A stretch of DNA of 64,000 nt from Fasciola hepatica (lineage: Eukaryota; Platyhelminthes; Trematoda; Plagiorchiida; Fasciolidae), in the NCBI GenBank assembly GCA_948099385.1, contig CANUEZ040000047.1:28414501-28478500 (forward strand), written 5' to 3'. Made by a program: the position numbers and the translations under genes. This document shows, one piece after another, positions 29,830 through 42,924 of the stretch. Every line of letters starts with the position of its first letter. Positions within the stretch are counted from its first letter, which is position 1. Below the pieces are notes generated by a model. It was given only the letters and a program-made list of their open reading frames with translations, was not told the origin of the DNA and did not search any database.

Positions 29830-31400
29830 TTTATGGTCTTGTTCTCTGTTGCTGGATGTGAAGAGGTGATGAGTCTAGCGTACAGTGGATATCTGTTTGT
29901 GTTATGCCATTTGACGTATGGCAACGTGAATCAGCCATATTGTTAGTGAGTGGAGTCTGTGCATTATCAACGGGGTCTTCTTCTTGGAGAGGTAGTGATT
30001 GAATCTGACTAGCGAGCAAGACTTTTTCTTTCCGTCGGGGATTCGAACAACTGTGTATTAAGGGTTGCACTCTACCAACTGTCATCTGTCGACCAATGGA
30101 TCGAATTTTGTTTGCCGCACATTACGACGGAGAAGTACGGGACCCGGCGTAGTGAGCCAGCTAAGTAGTGATACACCTGGAGTTAACTTTCGGTTATAGA
30201 AAAACAGTCGCTCCTGAGGAGTGGCGTTCGTGGCAATATACAAAAAAGGGCTAACCGAGTAAAGAGCGTCTAATAAAACACTTTCCCACTGGGACAAGCT
30301 CTTCTTCGAGCTCTTCACATCGAACAAGCTCGTCCATCGCGCTCTGGAACCAGGCAACACCGTTTATTACTCAATGGTATTCGGCGAAACTGGTAGAGGT
30401 TATTGCATGCCTCGGAAGTTGTTTACTACCGTTCGTTGTCCTTTATAGGGATCAGGTGGTACGCTTTCTAGGTCTGTGTTGTAAGTGCTGAATTGTGAAA
30501 TTTTCCCCACCAATTCGTCCATACAGGGTAGCGGGTCTGCATCTAGGAAGGTGAATCAATTGATTGTTTGACTGTAGTCGACCACCACATGTCGTTTCTG
30601 GCGTTCGTTGCTAATAACTAGGATTTAGGCTCGCCTTGGTGTTCGAGGTTCAATTATACCATTGTCCAATAACCTAACGACCTCTGATCAATAAAGACCT
30701 TATCGTTGTAGCTGTATCTTCTCGATTTTATGCAAATAAGACTGCAAGAGGAATCCAGATGTACGGAAAAAGATGGGGCTGGAAGGTTACCAGCGCGGGG
30801 ACCACAAAGCAAGAACGGTGACTGAATTGCGGAATGTGTTTCGTTCGGTTAAGCTCGATAGACCTTCTGCAAGTGCCTCTGTTTACCACACGATTTGCAA
30901 ACTGCATCTTTCGCGGGACATTTTTGACGAGGATTTCGATCGTAACCACAAAAAACAGCTACTTCGGGACGCAGCCAGTGTCGCTTCGGCCTTTTTTGGG
31001 GGGTACCTGACTGAGGGTACTGGGACTGTTTATCGTAGCAGTACTGTAGACTGAAATTTTGGATTAAATGAACATCTGCAGCAGCTGATGAGCTGGATCT
31101 ATAGCTTGAGCCTGTTCATACACAGTACCTATGTCGAGGAATGGGGTTTGATAAAGTCCACTGATGAGCGCATCGCGGATGGCATCCTCTTCGTTTTGCT
31201 TTGCACCGACAGCCTGGGAGACGATAAAAGCGGTTATGAACTAGTGGACGAATCTCATCGGAGAAATGGGAGATCCACAACGAGGAGTAGGGAAACAGCC
31301 CCACAATTCACTGCTGAAACTTCAAATTTGTGGACAAGGGCAAGCTCGTCAATGGTTGGAGTCGATCGGGGTCGGGTTGAATAGTCCTGTGGGAGACCTC
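29830..31400 (-). pseudogene. Gypsy remnant C: gag, reverse transcriptase and integrase pieces
   Basis: In minus-strand order. gag: DAIRDALISGLYQTP (about 31,180-31,140) and two zinc-knuckle-like blocks with CPAKDAVCKSCGK (about 30,915-30,860). Reverse transcriptase: GIIEPRTPR and HVVVDYSQTIN (about 30,650-30,560). Integrase C-terminal region: WESVLLDALYSVSPFL, TNATPQERLFFY and WLTTPGPVLLRRNV (30,290-30,125). Frame changes between all parts, no protease seen, and the reverse transcriptase is cut short. No LTR was identified. Confidence 0.7.
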
Positions 31401-31429
31401 GAACCCAAGCAGTCTTAATGTTCGCAAGC

Positions 31430-32340
31430 GAAATTCATTCCTCGATTCGTTGAACGCCAAAAATGCATTTGAATCACCTCATAGAGTTTCCTCAAGTTTG
31501 CATCTTGCTTTTCTTGGGTAATTGCGCGTTTATTTTTTCGACACAACCGAGGGTCTCATCAGTTATTCTTTGAAAACAAGCAGCTCCGTTATTTATCCCG
31601 AATGGTATTCGGCAGAATTGATGTAGGTTACTACAGGCTTCGAGGGCTTTGAATTTCTAGTCGTTAGCTTTAATAAACACCTGATAATAGGCGCTCTTCA
31701 AGTCTAGAGTGCCATAGAAAATGAAGCGTGAGATTTTGTCAATGATGTCGTTTATCCTAGGAAGAGGATAGGCATCTGGTTGTGTGTACTGATTTATGGT
31801 TTGACTGTAGTCTACGACCATGCGACGTTTGTGATTTTTGTTTGTAGTCGTCAGTATCTGAGCTTGCCTAGGTGAAAAAACGGTTCGATTATACCGACTT
31901 ATGGCAACCCATGGACTTCCGATTGGTTATATTTTTCATCTGCTTCCGAGCGTCGTCTTAATTCCGTAGCAATCGGCTGGAAGTTCTCTGCGCCACTTCC
32001 AAACAATGATGGCGGCTCAAAATAGGAAGCTAGCAACCCATATGAGAAAAATGGAAAGTGTTCACTGGAAGACAAAATCTTGACAGATTCATGCGGCTGT
32101 AGGAAGTTAATTTCCAAAAGCAAGTCGGAGCAAAGGCTAGGGAGAACCGAATGCCTGATGTGAGGGTGTTATCGACTTTTGTAACGCAGCGTAGCGAGAC
32201 AGTGGCCGTCTATGAGATTTGCCCTGTGTAGCAGTCATTGAGATTCTGTTGCGTGATCTTGTCGTATTCCAGCTATGTCTCTTGATGACCAATGCCGAGA
32301 TAGGGCTTTCAGAGCTCCCCGAGTGCACGAGCACCATCAT
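31430..32340 (-). pseudogene. Gypsy remnant B: protease and reverse transcriptase pieces
   Basis: Minus strand. Near 32,335-32,300 a protease active-site motif reads HSGSSES, with the catalytic aspartate replaced by histidine. The reverse transcriptase follows with YPLPRINDII-like, FYGTLDLKSAYYQ-like and FCRIPFGINNG-like stretches (about 31,770-31,580) in changing frames. It is cut on its 5' side by the tail of RTE copy C (32,341). It is homologous to, but separate from, remnant C next to it, since both have the VVDYSQTIN segment. Confidence 0.7.
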
Positions 32341-34165
32341 CATCATCGTACTGCGTTAAACAGTAGGGCAAGCCCCACTGACCACTGCCTTTCTCACCAT
32401 GTTGCACGTTGAATTAGAAAGTATGAATACACAAGATGGAGAGGGAGTGGACCTACACGGGTAGTAAAAGGAAAGAATGCCCTAGTAGCCAACACACGGA
32501 ATACACAGTCTAACTGTACAAACGCACATCGATGAATCATTCTGATTCGATAGAAAGTGACAACACGATCGCCACTGCTCGCGGTTCGCTGCCATATCCT
32601 TCAGTGTCTCCAGCCAACTGGTAGACGGATCTTTTGGACCCCAACCACGAAGACGTGAGGCACCTACTTTTCCTAAGTTTGCTGTACGTTTTCTCATTCC
32701 CAGTTGCCACGTCATCTGTTGACCTCCACGTGGCTTCTTCCATTCCTGAGGAGGAACGGAAAATAGGACACGGTATGGTAGGTGTGTGTTTGACATACGT
32801 AACACATGCCCCAACCAACGAAGTCCACTAAGTTGGATACGCTGTGACGAAACGTTCTCTGAATTAGTACCCAATACTCGCTTTCTGACCTCATCATTAC
32901 TTACTCGGCTATTCCACCGGATCTTAGCGATACTACGTAAACATCGGTGGTCGAAAACCTGAAGATGACGCTTATTTTCCGTGCGCAGACCCCAAGTCCC
33001 GCAACCATACAACAAAACTGAACGCACTGCGGCACAGTAAACTTGACCTTTCAACTTCAGGGAAATATCAGATCGACGCCACAAGTGCTTCAGTCCAGCG
33101 TGTGCCGCTCGAGCCTTGGATATCCGCGTGCTCACCTCTACTACAGTGCTCCCATCCGTCGTCACGCCGCTGCCGAGGTAGGTGAAGTGGTCGACAATTG
33201 CCAACACCTCCCCATTGAGCATCAAGCTCGGAATCGTTGACGCCCAGTCTTGTAACATCACTTTACACTTTGAAGGTGCAAAGCGCATGCCGAATTGAGC
33301 TACAGCTCTCCCAAGTCCATCTAGTGCATGTTGAGCATGTTCCGCGGATCCAAACAAGCAAACAACGTCGTCCGCGTAATCTAAGTCACACAGCTTTCCA
33401 CTATTTCCTAGTTGGACGCCTACATCCTGAAGATTTTGCAGCGCACTCTCCATTATTTCATCCATGACGAAGTTGAACAGGAATGGAGACAAAGGGCATC
33501 CCTGTCGAACACCACTGGTCGTTTCGAACCCACCGGATAGTTCACCGTAGACTCTAACGCGGCCAGAAGTATGAGAATACAATGATCTCATTAGGTTCAC
33601 GAACTTCTGGGGCATACCTTTTCGATAAAGAACACTGAAAAGCGATGTTCGATAAACTGAATCGAAGGCGCCTTTCAAGTCTAAGAAAATCATTACTGTC
33701 GGTCGGCGGTGCGTGTGACGCATTTCAGGTAGTCGGCGAAAAGTAACAATCTGATGGATGCTTCCTCGGCCTTGACGGAATCCAGCCTGTTGTTCGCGGA
33801 TATTCCTCTTGCGAGGTGGTGTAAGACGATGCAGCAAAATCGAAGCTAATACTTTGGTGACTATCGGAATTAAGCTAATCCCACGATGATTACTGCAGTC
33901 ATTGCGTATTCCCTTCTTGAAGATGGGAACAATCAACGACTCACTCCATATTAACAAAATACGCTGCCCGTCCCAAATGTCACGGAGCAAGATGGTAAAT
34001 GATTTTATCAAAGCATCACCACCCAGTTTGAAAAGAACTGGGGGAAGTTCGTCGGGACGTACCGCTTTCCCCCGCCTCAGTAATCGAATACATGACTCTA
34101 CTTCTACTTCTGATGGGGGCTCAAGTGATACCACCCAAGGGGTCACAGTTGTTGACACCATCAAA
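32341..34165 (-). pseudogene. RTE-1 copy C, near-intact reverse transcriptase, 5' truncated
   Basis: The best-preserved RTE reverse transcriptase here: one frame from about 34,163 to 32,482 with SLIVPIFKKGIR, REQQAGFRQGRG, FLDLKGAFDSVYRTSL, GVRQGCPLSPFLFNF and catalytic DYADDVVCLF. The C-terminal part contains YLGSGVTTDG, VYCAAVRSVLLYGC and WLETLKDMAANREQWR, the usual RTE end. The tail is a CAT repeat on the plus strand (32,334-32,347). The endonuclease and linker are missing, so it cannot move by itself. At 34,165-34,190 it meets the 5' leader of an element on the opposite strand. The open frame extends to 34,392 but those residues are not RTE protein. Confidence 0.85.
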
Positions 34166-34189
34166 GCGATGCCAATAACGAGGCGACAC

Positions 34190-37100
34190 TGCATGTTGAC
34201 GTAGTTTGATGGCTTGCGTGCCTCCATGACCCAAAGAGCTGTACAGGACGGCTTCTTTAAGCCGGAGATGCAGTCATGCTTGATAGGTTGGTGGGTGGGG
34301 GCCAGACAAAGTCCACTCTCAGGACCAGTTGATGGGCAACATCTGGTTCTAACCACCATGCCCTTGGAGAGAACACTCCAGCGAATAAACACGGAGAGAA
34401 GCAGTTTACCGGCCTGAAACCCTCATCTAGATGGACGTAGGAGTGGTGTACCTGGGGTCTCAATCGACGGTGGGAGAAGTGGTCGCATTTCATTGGGCAG
34501 CTAACGCCCGCTAAACTGGGCAACCACCGGCGTAAAGGATGTTAGCCCGTCTATGTTCCGCTTGCTCCATTGGGTGTATGGGGCTAAGGACTGAATCCGA
34601 AAGACGGATCGATAACAAAGCACCAGCGACGGCAGGACAATGCGTGCGGCTATCAAGTTTCATGTGACAGACCAGAAGAAGTTCCTTCACGGGTTCTTCG
34701 GTCACGTTTCCGTGTTGGGTTAACGCCCTACTGCCTTGTGGGTGAGACTTTTGAGTCAAAAGCTCCGGTTAGGGTTCCCAAAGAGAAGCCTTCTCTGCGG
34801 TGTCGGGAGGCGCAAGATAGAAGGTGCCCAAAATCCCCAGCGGTCTCTCGGGAGACATTTCTTATGTTTCTGCTCGTCATTCTTTACGTTCCTTAATCCA
34901 AATGGGTACGAGAAGCCACAATGAGTCGTGACCGAGAACTTGTAGCACTCTGTAAAGGTGATAACTTTGAGACAGGGCAGTATAGGGAATCGATTCTCAG
35001 ACCTAAGCGTGCTCTTCACTCAGCTACCTTCAACGTCCACACACTTCGCCAAATGGAAAAACAGACTGCCCTTGCCAGAACTCTTGAAAACTTTGAAATA
35101 GATGTGTTTTTTCCGAAACGTTTACAAGACCCAACTTCAGTGTCAACACTCAGCTCACCAGATACAAGCTCGGCTCCTCGTTTCTCTCTTCGCGTATCGG
35201 GCGATTCGGTGTCTATTGCTAGTGATCAGGCTGGAGTTGGCATCGCTCTGAGCATGTAAGCTGAACATGCACTGCTTGGTTGGATCCCAGTGAGCAGTTG
35301 TCTGTGTGCAGTTCGGTTGAATGGTTCTGTGCATGTCAACAGCACTAGACCGACGCATCAACGCCTGTTTGTCGTACCTGTTTGCCCCAACTGACTGTAA
35401 CTCTCGTGAAGCTTAAGACGAATTCTGCCAAGATTTGCCTCAACTGCCCCGCAGCGTGCGCTCTACGAATATATTGGTTGTTGCTGGTGATTTCAATGCC
35501 CAAGTTGAAATCCTAGACGAGACGGAGGGAGATACAGGAGACCGATTTGGTGTTCCAGCAGATATAACCAATAACGGTGACCGACTCATCCAACTGTGTT
35601 CCGACCACGGGCTATTCCCAGCGAGCGCAAATTTCTCGCACGAAAAGTAGCACCGACTAACCTGACGTCCTTCTGAGCTTTCACAGCGTTGGACTCAGAT
35701 CGACCATATTGCTAACGGTTACCACTGGCGCGGATCAGTTCAAGACTGTCGATCATTTTGGTCCTACATTTCGTCGGTGGCCGAAATAACGCCAAAGTCA
35801 ACCGTTCCTCACAGCTTCTATTGGACGATAACCACCGATCTACTTTTCAAGCGGAATTATGCACCAAGTTGTCGATGCAGTCGGATGCCCAGGATCCAGA
35901 AGAACGATGAACAGAGATCAAGCAGGCCGTACGTGAGTCTGCTGATGCCTCCTGTGATCTTACAACCAGAAACACAAAAACGACGGATATCTGCATCCTT
36001 AGTTGCATTGTTAGATGCGTGCAGATTGGTTCTTCCGGATTCCAGATATGGTGATGTACGGACGTGCCTCAAGCGCCAACTGATTCGAAGCCTGAAGAAC
36101 GTCCGTGAACAGTGGTGGATTACGGAGTTTAGAGGGGTGGGAAAAGGTGCGGCGATTGGCATCAGCCGCAACCTTTTCTTTCTGGTCAGAAATACCGATT
36201 CTCGAAAGCCAGGTGCTAGTGAATTGATCAAAGATGCGAACGGCTGACTGGTTGAAACTCAGGAGCGTCGTCTAGTTCGCTGGGCAGAGCATTTTGAGAG
36301 GCAGTTTAATTGATATTTATCCACCACAGGTTTGCTAACTAGCACGAGGGTTACAGCTCTACTTGTAGATACCAATCCTCAGTCAGGAGCTGAGGTTCTC
36401 GGTGAGATAAGCTACCTCAAACGACATAAAACTGCCGGACCGGATGGGTTGTCTCCGTCTATTTTCACAGACGGTGGGTCAGCACTGTCACTGGAGTTGA
36501 CAAAACTCCTCAATTTGATATGGAAGAAGAAACAAGTTCCAAAGAGTTGATTTAAAGCGGTGACCGTACCGATTTACAGGAAGAATGACAGGTTCTCCTG
36601 TGAAAACCACCGGAGAATAAGTCTGGTTAGCATCGTATCTGAATTACTCGCTGGTATTATTCTTCACCACCTATCTAACGCTCGCGAACAGTCCTCGCGC
36701 GAGAATCAAACTGGATTTAGACCTGGTCGAGACTGTATTGATCACATCTCCAATCTTCAACAAATTTTACAGCATCGGCGTACCTTCCATAAACCCGCTG
36801 CCCTCATTTTTCTTGGTCTGAAAGCAGCCTTCGATTCAGTCAGCGACAGTTCCCTGGCGCTGCGTTTTGTTGAATGGTATATCAAAGAAATTAATTGCCG
36901 CCATAATTGTCATTATCGTATTTCACTCCTGATTTCAGGCTGTGCCAAACAAAACTACAACTGGGAGGAAAGCAGTACATATGGTGGGGAGTTCCACGAT
37001 TTGTTTTGTTTATGGGCGCAGTACTGCCAGGTTGCTCAAGCAAAGCATGGGGTACACGGTCGGGCCTTTAGCTATCCAAAGTCTAATCGGCAAAGCAGCG

Positions 37101-38690
37101 GGACTAAGTTTCGGGTCCACAACCCATTGTGGGCCGGTGACTAATTGTGCGGTTCATGCGCTCTTCAAATTAGGTTAGACATTGTGGGCGTCCAGTTCAT
37201 CCTCCACCACAGATGTCGGTTAGCATAGTGTCGCATGCTTCGTACGCTGTCTGCGATTGGTCTGAAATCAGGGTTTAGTCATCTCTCTTAGACTGACTAT
37301 CGGCCAGTCAACCCGGTGGAGAGCGCCGAGCATTCGCTTCTGTCCTCTCACTTTTGTGAAAGTGGGTAAGCATCGAGTAAAACTTCCTCAACAGTGGCTT
37401 TAACAGGCACATGGTCATTTGGGAGCATTTCGAGAGGCGTTCAGGACGGGTAGCCGTCTCGAAGTCTAAGACACCAACCCCCGACCACATTGTGGCATTA
37501 ACATGAATAACCGATGTCCAGTTCGGGCTTGCGGTGCTCTTTCACCCCCAGTTCATTACAAAAAGTGGTGTACGTCAGCGTTGCCTCTTTCTCCTTTTCT
37601 GGCTAACTTGGTTATTGATATAATCCTAGACACCGCGCTTTTGTCAGATGATGGTGGTGACATTGAACTTTTCCCGGTTGGAAAAGTGTCAGACCTTGAA
37701 TATGCGGACGATATAGTTCTTCTAAATGGAGATCCAGGTAAGCTTCAAGCTTTTCTGGACAATTTGAACAACTGAGGAGCAATAATTGGTATGCGTTTGG
37801 CAACTCCAAAGAGCATCATGCTGTTGCAGGACTGGGTTGATCGAACACCAAACCTTTCATTGTCTGGGGAGACCATTGACCAGATAGACAATTTCTGCTT
37901 CAAGTCAAGTCCAGTAATTGCTTGTTATCTGAACAGCTCCATTTTACCCGGAGTTCGAATATCGGATGAAGTGTCTTTGCGTATACAAAAGGCTCGTTTG
38001 GCATTTACCAACCTGAGTCGTCTGTGGCCCCGACATGACATCCGTTTATCCATCAAGGGTTGAGTGTACTCCTCAGCAGTCAGGCCAGTGCTTCTGTGTG
38101 ATTCGGAGAAGCCCACTGTGAGTGGATGATGCACGAAGATTGTCGGTATTTGAACACTGACATGCTCGGATCTGGCGGGAACACCGTATGAACAGTGCTG
38201 AGGTCCGGCGGAGATTTTAAGTTTCACGTATCAAGTCATTAGGTGAACACATGAGCTCATCAGTCTAAGATGGTTGGGGCATGAGTTGCATATATTTCCT
38301 GGCCAAATTCCTCGGAGTGCAATATTTGATGAGACAGGTATTGGTTGGAAGATGAGTAACGGTGATCAGTCCATGACGTAGACGAAAGGTGTAAAAATCC
38401 TAATCAATGGAGTTGACCATGTGGGGCGTGTTAGACTTCCAGGATCGGGTCCAAGAGACCTTTGCGCTCATCAAAAATGTGGCTAGGTATCGCGATCAGT
38501 GGCCTTTTTGTATTCAAAAACTTTCTTTATCGACTTGATACCAATATGTGCTGTTCTTTTATCGCTCTTTAAATGTTCCTGTCCTTTCTCATTGTTTCCG
38601 ATTGAGGCTATCGCAGGGAGATAACAATCAAAGCCACTGTTTCCAATGTATGAGTAATAGTTGTCTAAACTGAACTGAACTGAACTTCAG
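34190..38690 (+). pseudogene. RTE-2 element, full length but decayed
   Basis: Plus-strand RTE-type element. Leader from 34,190 (shares GATGGCTTGC and CAAAGAGCT blocks with 45,843 and the inverse of 22,900). Endonuclease from about 34,921: ATFNVHTLRQMEKQTALART, then VVAGDFNAQVEILDET (35,470). Linker 35,777-36,247 (LKRQLIRSLKNVREQWW). Reverse transcriptase: KTAGPDGLSPSIF (36,430), VPIYRKNDR, ENQTGFRPGRDCIDHI, FLGLKAAFDSVS (36,815), a ~600-bp unrelated stretch (36,890-37,500), then LSPFLANLVIDI-like and LEYADDIVLLN (37,700). It ends with (CTGAA)n at about 38,665-38,685. Multiple frameshifts and stops. Confidence 0.75.
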
Positions 38691-38699
38691 TTAGAGCTT

Positions 38700-40590
38700 C
38701 CGTTGTCAGGAAGATGTATGATGTAGCGTCAACTCAGTCCTGCAGCAGTATTTTACACTTTGAAGGGGCAAAAGATATCGCAAATACCGGTACGTTGTTG
38801 TTTAGACTATCCATGAAAGCTTATAGCTTGCCTGGATCTTCACTCGGAAGGTCCACTGTTGAAGAAGGCCAACTGAATTGCTTCTTATAGTTCTTCGCCC
38901 AGCGATCCATACGATGTTTTTGAGATTTAATCGATGAGCCATCGAATTTCTTGAGTAGATCACTTACACCACGCTTCCGTGGACCTGTGCCTCTGATCAA
39001 TTGATAAAGGTTGTAAGTGTTGCCAATAGACGCAGTCTTTTTACATTTCTCTACATTTCGCAGTCCACCACTGTTCACGGTCATTTCTCAGGTTTTCTAG
39101 TCAGTTGATGTCTCAAGGATTTACCTACTTCATTGAATGTCGCATCCGAAGGGACGGATCTGCAAGCATGCAGCAGAACAACTGATGTCTAAGATATCCA
39201 TCGTTTGTGAGATCTACTTGAACCAGAGTTCTGGGTGGGATTAAAAGTGACAAGCAAGGCTTCTTTAATCTGTTGTCAGCGTTCATTTGGGTCCTGGACA
39301 TCTGGCTCTATAGATAACCGTTTAGACATCGCCTGGAAAGTAGATAGCCGGTTACCATCTATGAGCAACTACGTGGGATGGCTGGCTTTCATGCTGATGC
39401 GACCACGGACGAGACGCAAGCAGAAGGGAGCACGTACCAAGGCGTAGGCAAAAATGAACGGCCGTCTTCAGTTGATCCAGGTCAGCGATGACCATAGACA
39501 GTGTGGTCAATCTGAGTCGAACTTTGTGAAGACGTAAAAAGCCGCCATGAGAGTCTATGCCGCATCTTATGGGAAGAGTTTGTGCGCGCCAGAAACGGTC
39601 TGTAGTCAGACCACGGCCGGATGAGACGATCACCGCTATCAATGCGATTAGCTGGGATATCAAACGGGCCTCCAATGTGCCTTTTGAAATCTTTCACACG
39701 GCGAACTTGGGCGTCGAAATCCCCCAGCAGTGACCACCACACCCATTGAACAGATGTGGTGGTGATTGATAGCGCGTTTTGTAAGACGGACAGTCGAGCT
39801 GGTTGAGACAGCCAATCGCGGTCCAGCCGTCGTTGCAGCGTGCGTTTGGAATGCCCATCGCAGCACATGGACTAGGGCGAACTGGTGCGTGATCGTATTC
39901 AAGAAGGTTGCCCAAGTACGGTCGGCAGTCTTGTCTATAACTCCGCCATTAGTAGATCATGGCTATGTGGTCGATCTGCTGACTCGAAGAGGACGGACGC
40001 CACGTGGCACACCAGTGATTGGAGCGTCTGAAGCTTGTTCAGGCAAGGAACAGACGATGATCAAAACACAGAGCTAAAACCCGTTCCAGATTTTCCACAC
40101 GATAGGAATTTAGCTTAAAAGGACATCCCTCTCGTTCGATATTGGTCGACAAACTCTAAAATTCATATCTCCTGCCAAAATCACATTATTACTCCGGCTC
40201 GCACTGAGTAAGAAGTCGTGTAGCTATTGGTATAAATCATCTTTGCATCTGGGCTGCGATCGGTGGGTGCATACGCCGAAACGACAAACAAGTTGCACGT
40301 ATCGGTACGGCGACTGCTTACTTTATACGAACCTCCAAGTCGCACTGCGCTCAACCAGCTGTCTACGGAGATCAGATTTATCGTGTGCCGTGCAAAATAG
40401 CTTGCCTTCGAATGAGAATAGGCAGTGCGCTTAAAATAACAGTCAGTCGTAATCATGGCATGGTCATTTGCGTCGTGACATGCGTCAGACATGCTATCAA
40501 AAACCAACCCAAACAGCCTAAAGAAAAAGTGTGGGATTTTCGGCTGCATCCGTGGTATAAATGTACTGCTATTGGCTACCATGAAAGATA
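38700..40590 (-). pseudogene. RTE-2 fragment with internal deletion
   Basis: Minus strand: endonuclease remnants (VVSAYAPTDRSPDA near 40,240; LLGDFDAQVRRVKDFKRHIG near 39,730-39,660; QIDHTVYGHR near 39,490), linker (MTVNSGGLRNVEKCKK, FDGSSIKSQKHRMDRWAKN near 38,900-39,080), then a jump to a short C-terminal reverse transcriptase stretch (FAPSKCKILLQD-like near 38,760). The polymerase core including YADD is gone. Confidence 0.65.
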
Positions 40591-40594
40591 ATGA

Positions 40595-41560
40595 AACCCG
40601 TTTGCTATCTCGGTTGATCGTCTCATCCGACTGTGCTCTGACTATAGATTGTTTCTGGCGCGTTCAAATTTGTGCCACAAAAAGTGGCGTAGACTCTCAT
40701 AACGACCTTCTACGTCTTCACAACGTTGAACTCAGATTGACCATATTGTCGTTGGTCATCGCTAGCCTGGATCAGTCAAAGGTTGTTTTATGCCTGTGAA
40801 CTCAGATCACGTCTTCGTACGTACTCCCTTCTGTTTACGTCTCGTCTGTAGTTGCGCTAACATTAAAACAACCCGTCCCGCACAGTTGCTTATAGATGAT
40901 AATCGACGATCTGTTTTCCAATCAAAACTTTCCATTCGTTCATCGACGCAGCTAGATATCCAGCAGATCAGGGAAGCCTCGTATGCCGCTTTCAGTGCTA
41001 TACAAGACTCAGGTTTAGACAGCATCATTTGGTAAAAATTTCCGACTTCATTTGCTTTGTTAGATGCCCGAAGGTCCATCCTTCCGGATGCCACGTTCAA
41101 TGAGATGTGCAAGTCCTTGAAACGTCAACTGACCAGAAGTTTCAGAGATGATTGCGAACAGTGGAGGATTGCGAAATGAGAATTGTCTCAACCTGTACCG
41201 TTTGATTAGAAGTACCTGTCCATGGAAGTCTAACATAAGTGAGTTAATCAAGGAATTCGACGGCTCACTGATTCACGCTCAGGGACGTCGTCTGAGCCGT
41301 GGGACAAAACACTTTAAGGATCAATTCAGTAGATCGATTTCGTTAGCTGATCTTCTGAATATATTTGCAAGAGAAACGATGCAGGTAGACATCATCTCTC
41401 CATCAGAAATGGAGGTTGTCCAGGAGGTGGATTACTTGAAAACGTGCAAATTTGCACTCAGTTTGATGATCCTTCGAATTAGCAACGAAATCCAGTGCAT
41501 CGATATGCAAGGTTGATGGTTGCATGAACTGAGCGGAACTGAAGGAAAATAAAGTATTTA
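40595..41560 (+). pseudogene. RTE-2 fragment, endonuclease end and linker, with CTGAA-type tail
   Basis: Plus strand, head to head with the preceding fragment. Reads ETRLLSRLIVSSDCALTIDC-like endonuclease end, QSKLSIRSSTQLDIQQIREA linker (40,915-40,975) and further linker residues to about 41,470 in changing frames, ending in GAACTGAGCGGAACTGAA (41,526-41,543). No reverse transcriptase motifs remain. Confidence 0.6.
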
Positions 41561-42278
41561 AACAGTGCCTTTAGCAATTTCCAACGATTAGTGAATGTTC
41601 GATGCTGCGACAGATTCCGTATTTCGGTGGTATGAGGTGTTACCCAATACTTTCGTGTTTCAGACAAGTGCTCACTGAGGATAAAAATCACACACCAGGC
41701 AGTTTTTGCAAGGATACAACAAATATACTAACGGCTTACGCGTTGTGGATATGGCGTTTCGCATTTCGCCACATTTTTTTACCTTAGATATCGTCCATCA
41801 CAAACACCCACGTTCGCTGCCATGAATCAACACGAAAGAGCAGTGCCAATTTTTCGCATCGCCAACAGATTTATGGGTTAATTAGATGCAGGCAGACACC
41901 TGTTAAACCATTCGTAATGGCTTGTCATAAGATGGATACACATCAGATTGACTGCTTGTTAGTAGCGGTTCTGTGTGTGAGCCCCTGCCTATCATGTTTG
42001 TCCTCATTTGTCTTCTCGGGTGGTTTGTCCAAGTGTCTCAATTATAAAAAAGCCTGGAAATCTGTATGCTTTCCACCAAATACAACGATCTTCACTCATA
42101 CCTGTTGGTTTGTCTTCATCTCACAACACGTGGACAACCGACGAACAGGTACTTCAGTAACACATGTTTGAGCACGTATGCTGAAAGCTTGGTTATAGTT
42201 GTAGATGGATCTGCTCTGTTTGAAAAATATTATTTTATGGCTACTGGTCTACTGATTTTCAAGTGTTGCAAAATTCAG

Positions 42279-42678
42279 GCTCCGGAATCCACTGAAGCCA
42301 TTCACCGCTATGTTCTCCTAGCTTCACACTACAGCCGTATGAATCTGTGTCGCTTTCAAAACCAATCATCCTTCGCTGTCCAACCCATATCACATTGTCT
42401 ACTGTCATCTACGGGCGCCATTTTCCACGGAACCTCATCCAGTTCGTTCAATACCTATCGGTTGTTTTGGTCCTCGCAACAGAAACGCAAGCGACAAAAG
42501 CGAACAACTATGAGCGCTTCCGTTTCTCACACCAGCCATGCAGATGTCTTTCACGTACAACAGATTTCAACCACAACACTCCCGGGTCTCGTGCAAGATT
42601 GGCGGTGGTGCAGCTCGGGATCCGCAATACTGGCTTTGTGCAACGCTCAGTCCGGACTAGAACTTATCACAATACAAG
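42279..42678 (+). CDS. DCAF4: DCAF4-type gene, middle exon
   Basis: Exon with acceptor AG at 42,277-42,278 (an alternative at 42,262-42,263 keeps the frame) and donor GTAAAT at 42,679. It starts at a codon boundary (APESTEAIHRYVLLAS) and ends one base into a codon. Its last third, LPGLVQDWRWCSSGSAILAL followed by CNAQSGLELITIQ, matches the first WD-repeat region of DCAF4. The single left-over base joins the two bases at the start of the 48,463 exon to make a glutamate codon, so the two exons are spliced to each other. It is separated from its neighbours by retroelement-filled introns. Confidence 0.7.
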
Positions 42679-42924
42679 GTAAATTTTGATCTCATTTCTG
42701 TTCACCATGTGACACTCACCTCTATTCGTTTAACTTAGCTTAGCTTATTTATCTTACGTGTGGCAACATTACTGTTAAAATCTACGATGCGGTTATATAG
42801 TCGATTTGCCTTTTGTTATCTGTCGTGTGTGTATGAGAATCTTTTGATGACTCTGGACATTTGGTAAATTCCCAGGGCTTCGAGGAGAGCAAAGACCATC
42901 TAAAATGCAGATCCACGTGCGTTA

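Larger units (their letters stand above)
26596..42278 (+). other. DCAF4 intron region filled with retroelements
   Basis: About 15.7 kb between two exons of the same gene, holding LINE C, a SINE-like unit, two Gypsy remnants, RTE-1 copy C and three RTE-2 segments. At least one small exon should lie within it. Stretches without a feature (26,600-26,880, 28,900-29,830, 41,560-42,278) show no convincing coding sequence. Confidence 0.55.

Noticed and set aside
31545..31575. Hammerhead-ribozyme-like CTGATGAG...CGAAA on the minus strand
   Set aside because: Stem II does not pair convincingly, and the words fall in Gypsy reverse transcriptase coding sequence where they are explained by codons.
34166..36300. 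5' inversion by twin priming to explain RTE copy C next to a plus-strand leader
   Set aside because: The plus-strand part continues through endonuclease and reverse transcriptase to its own tail at 38,685 and belongs to a different RTE family.
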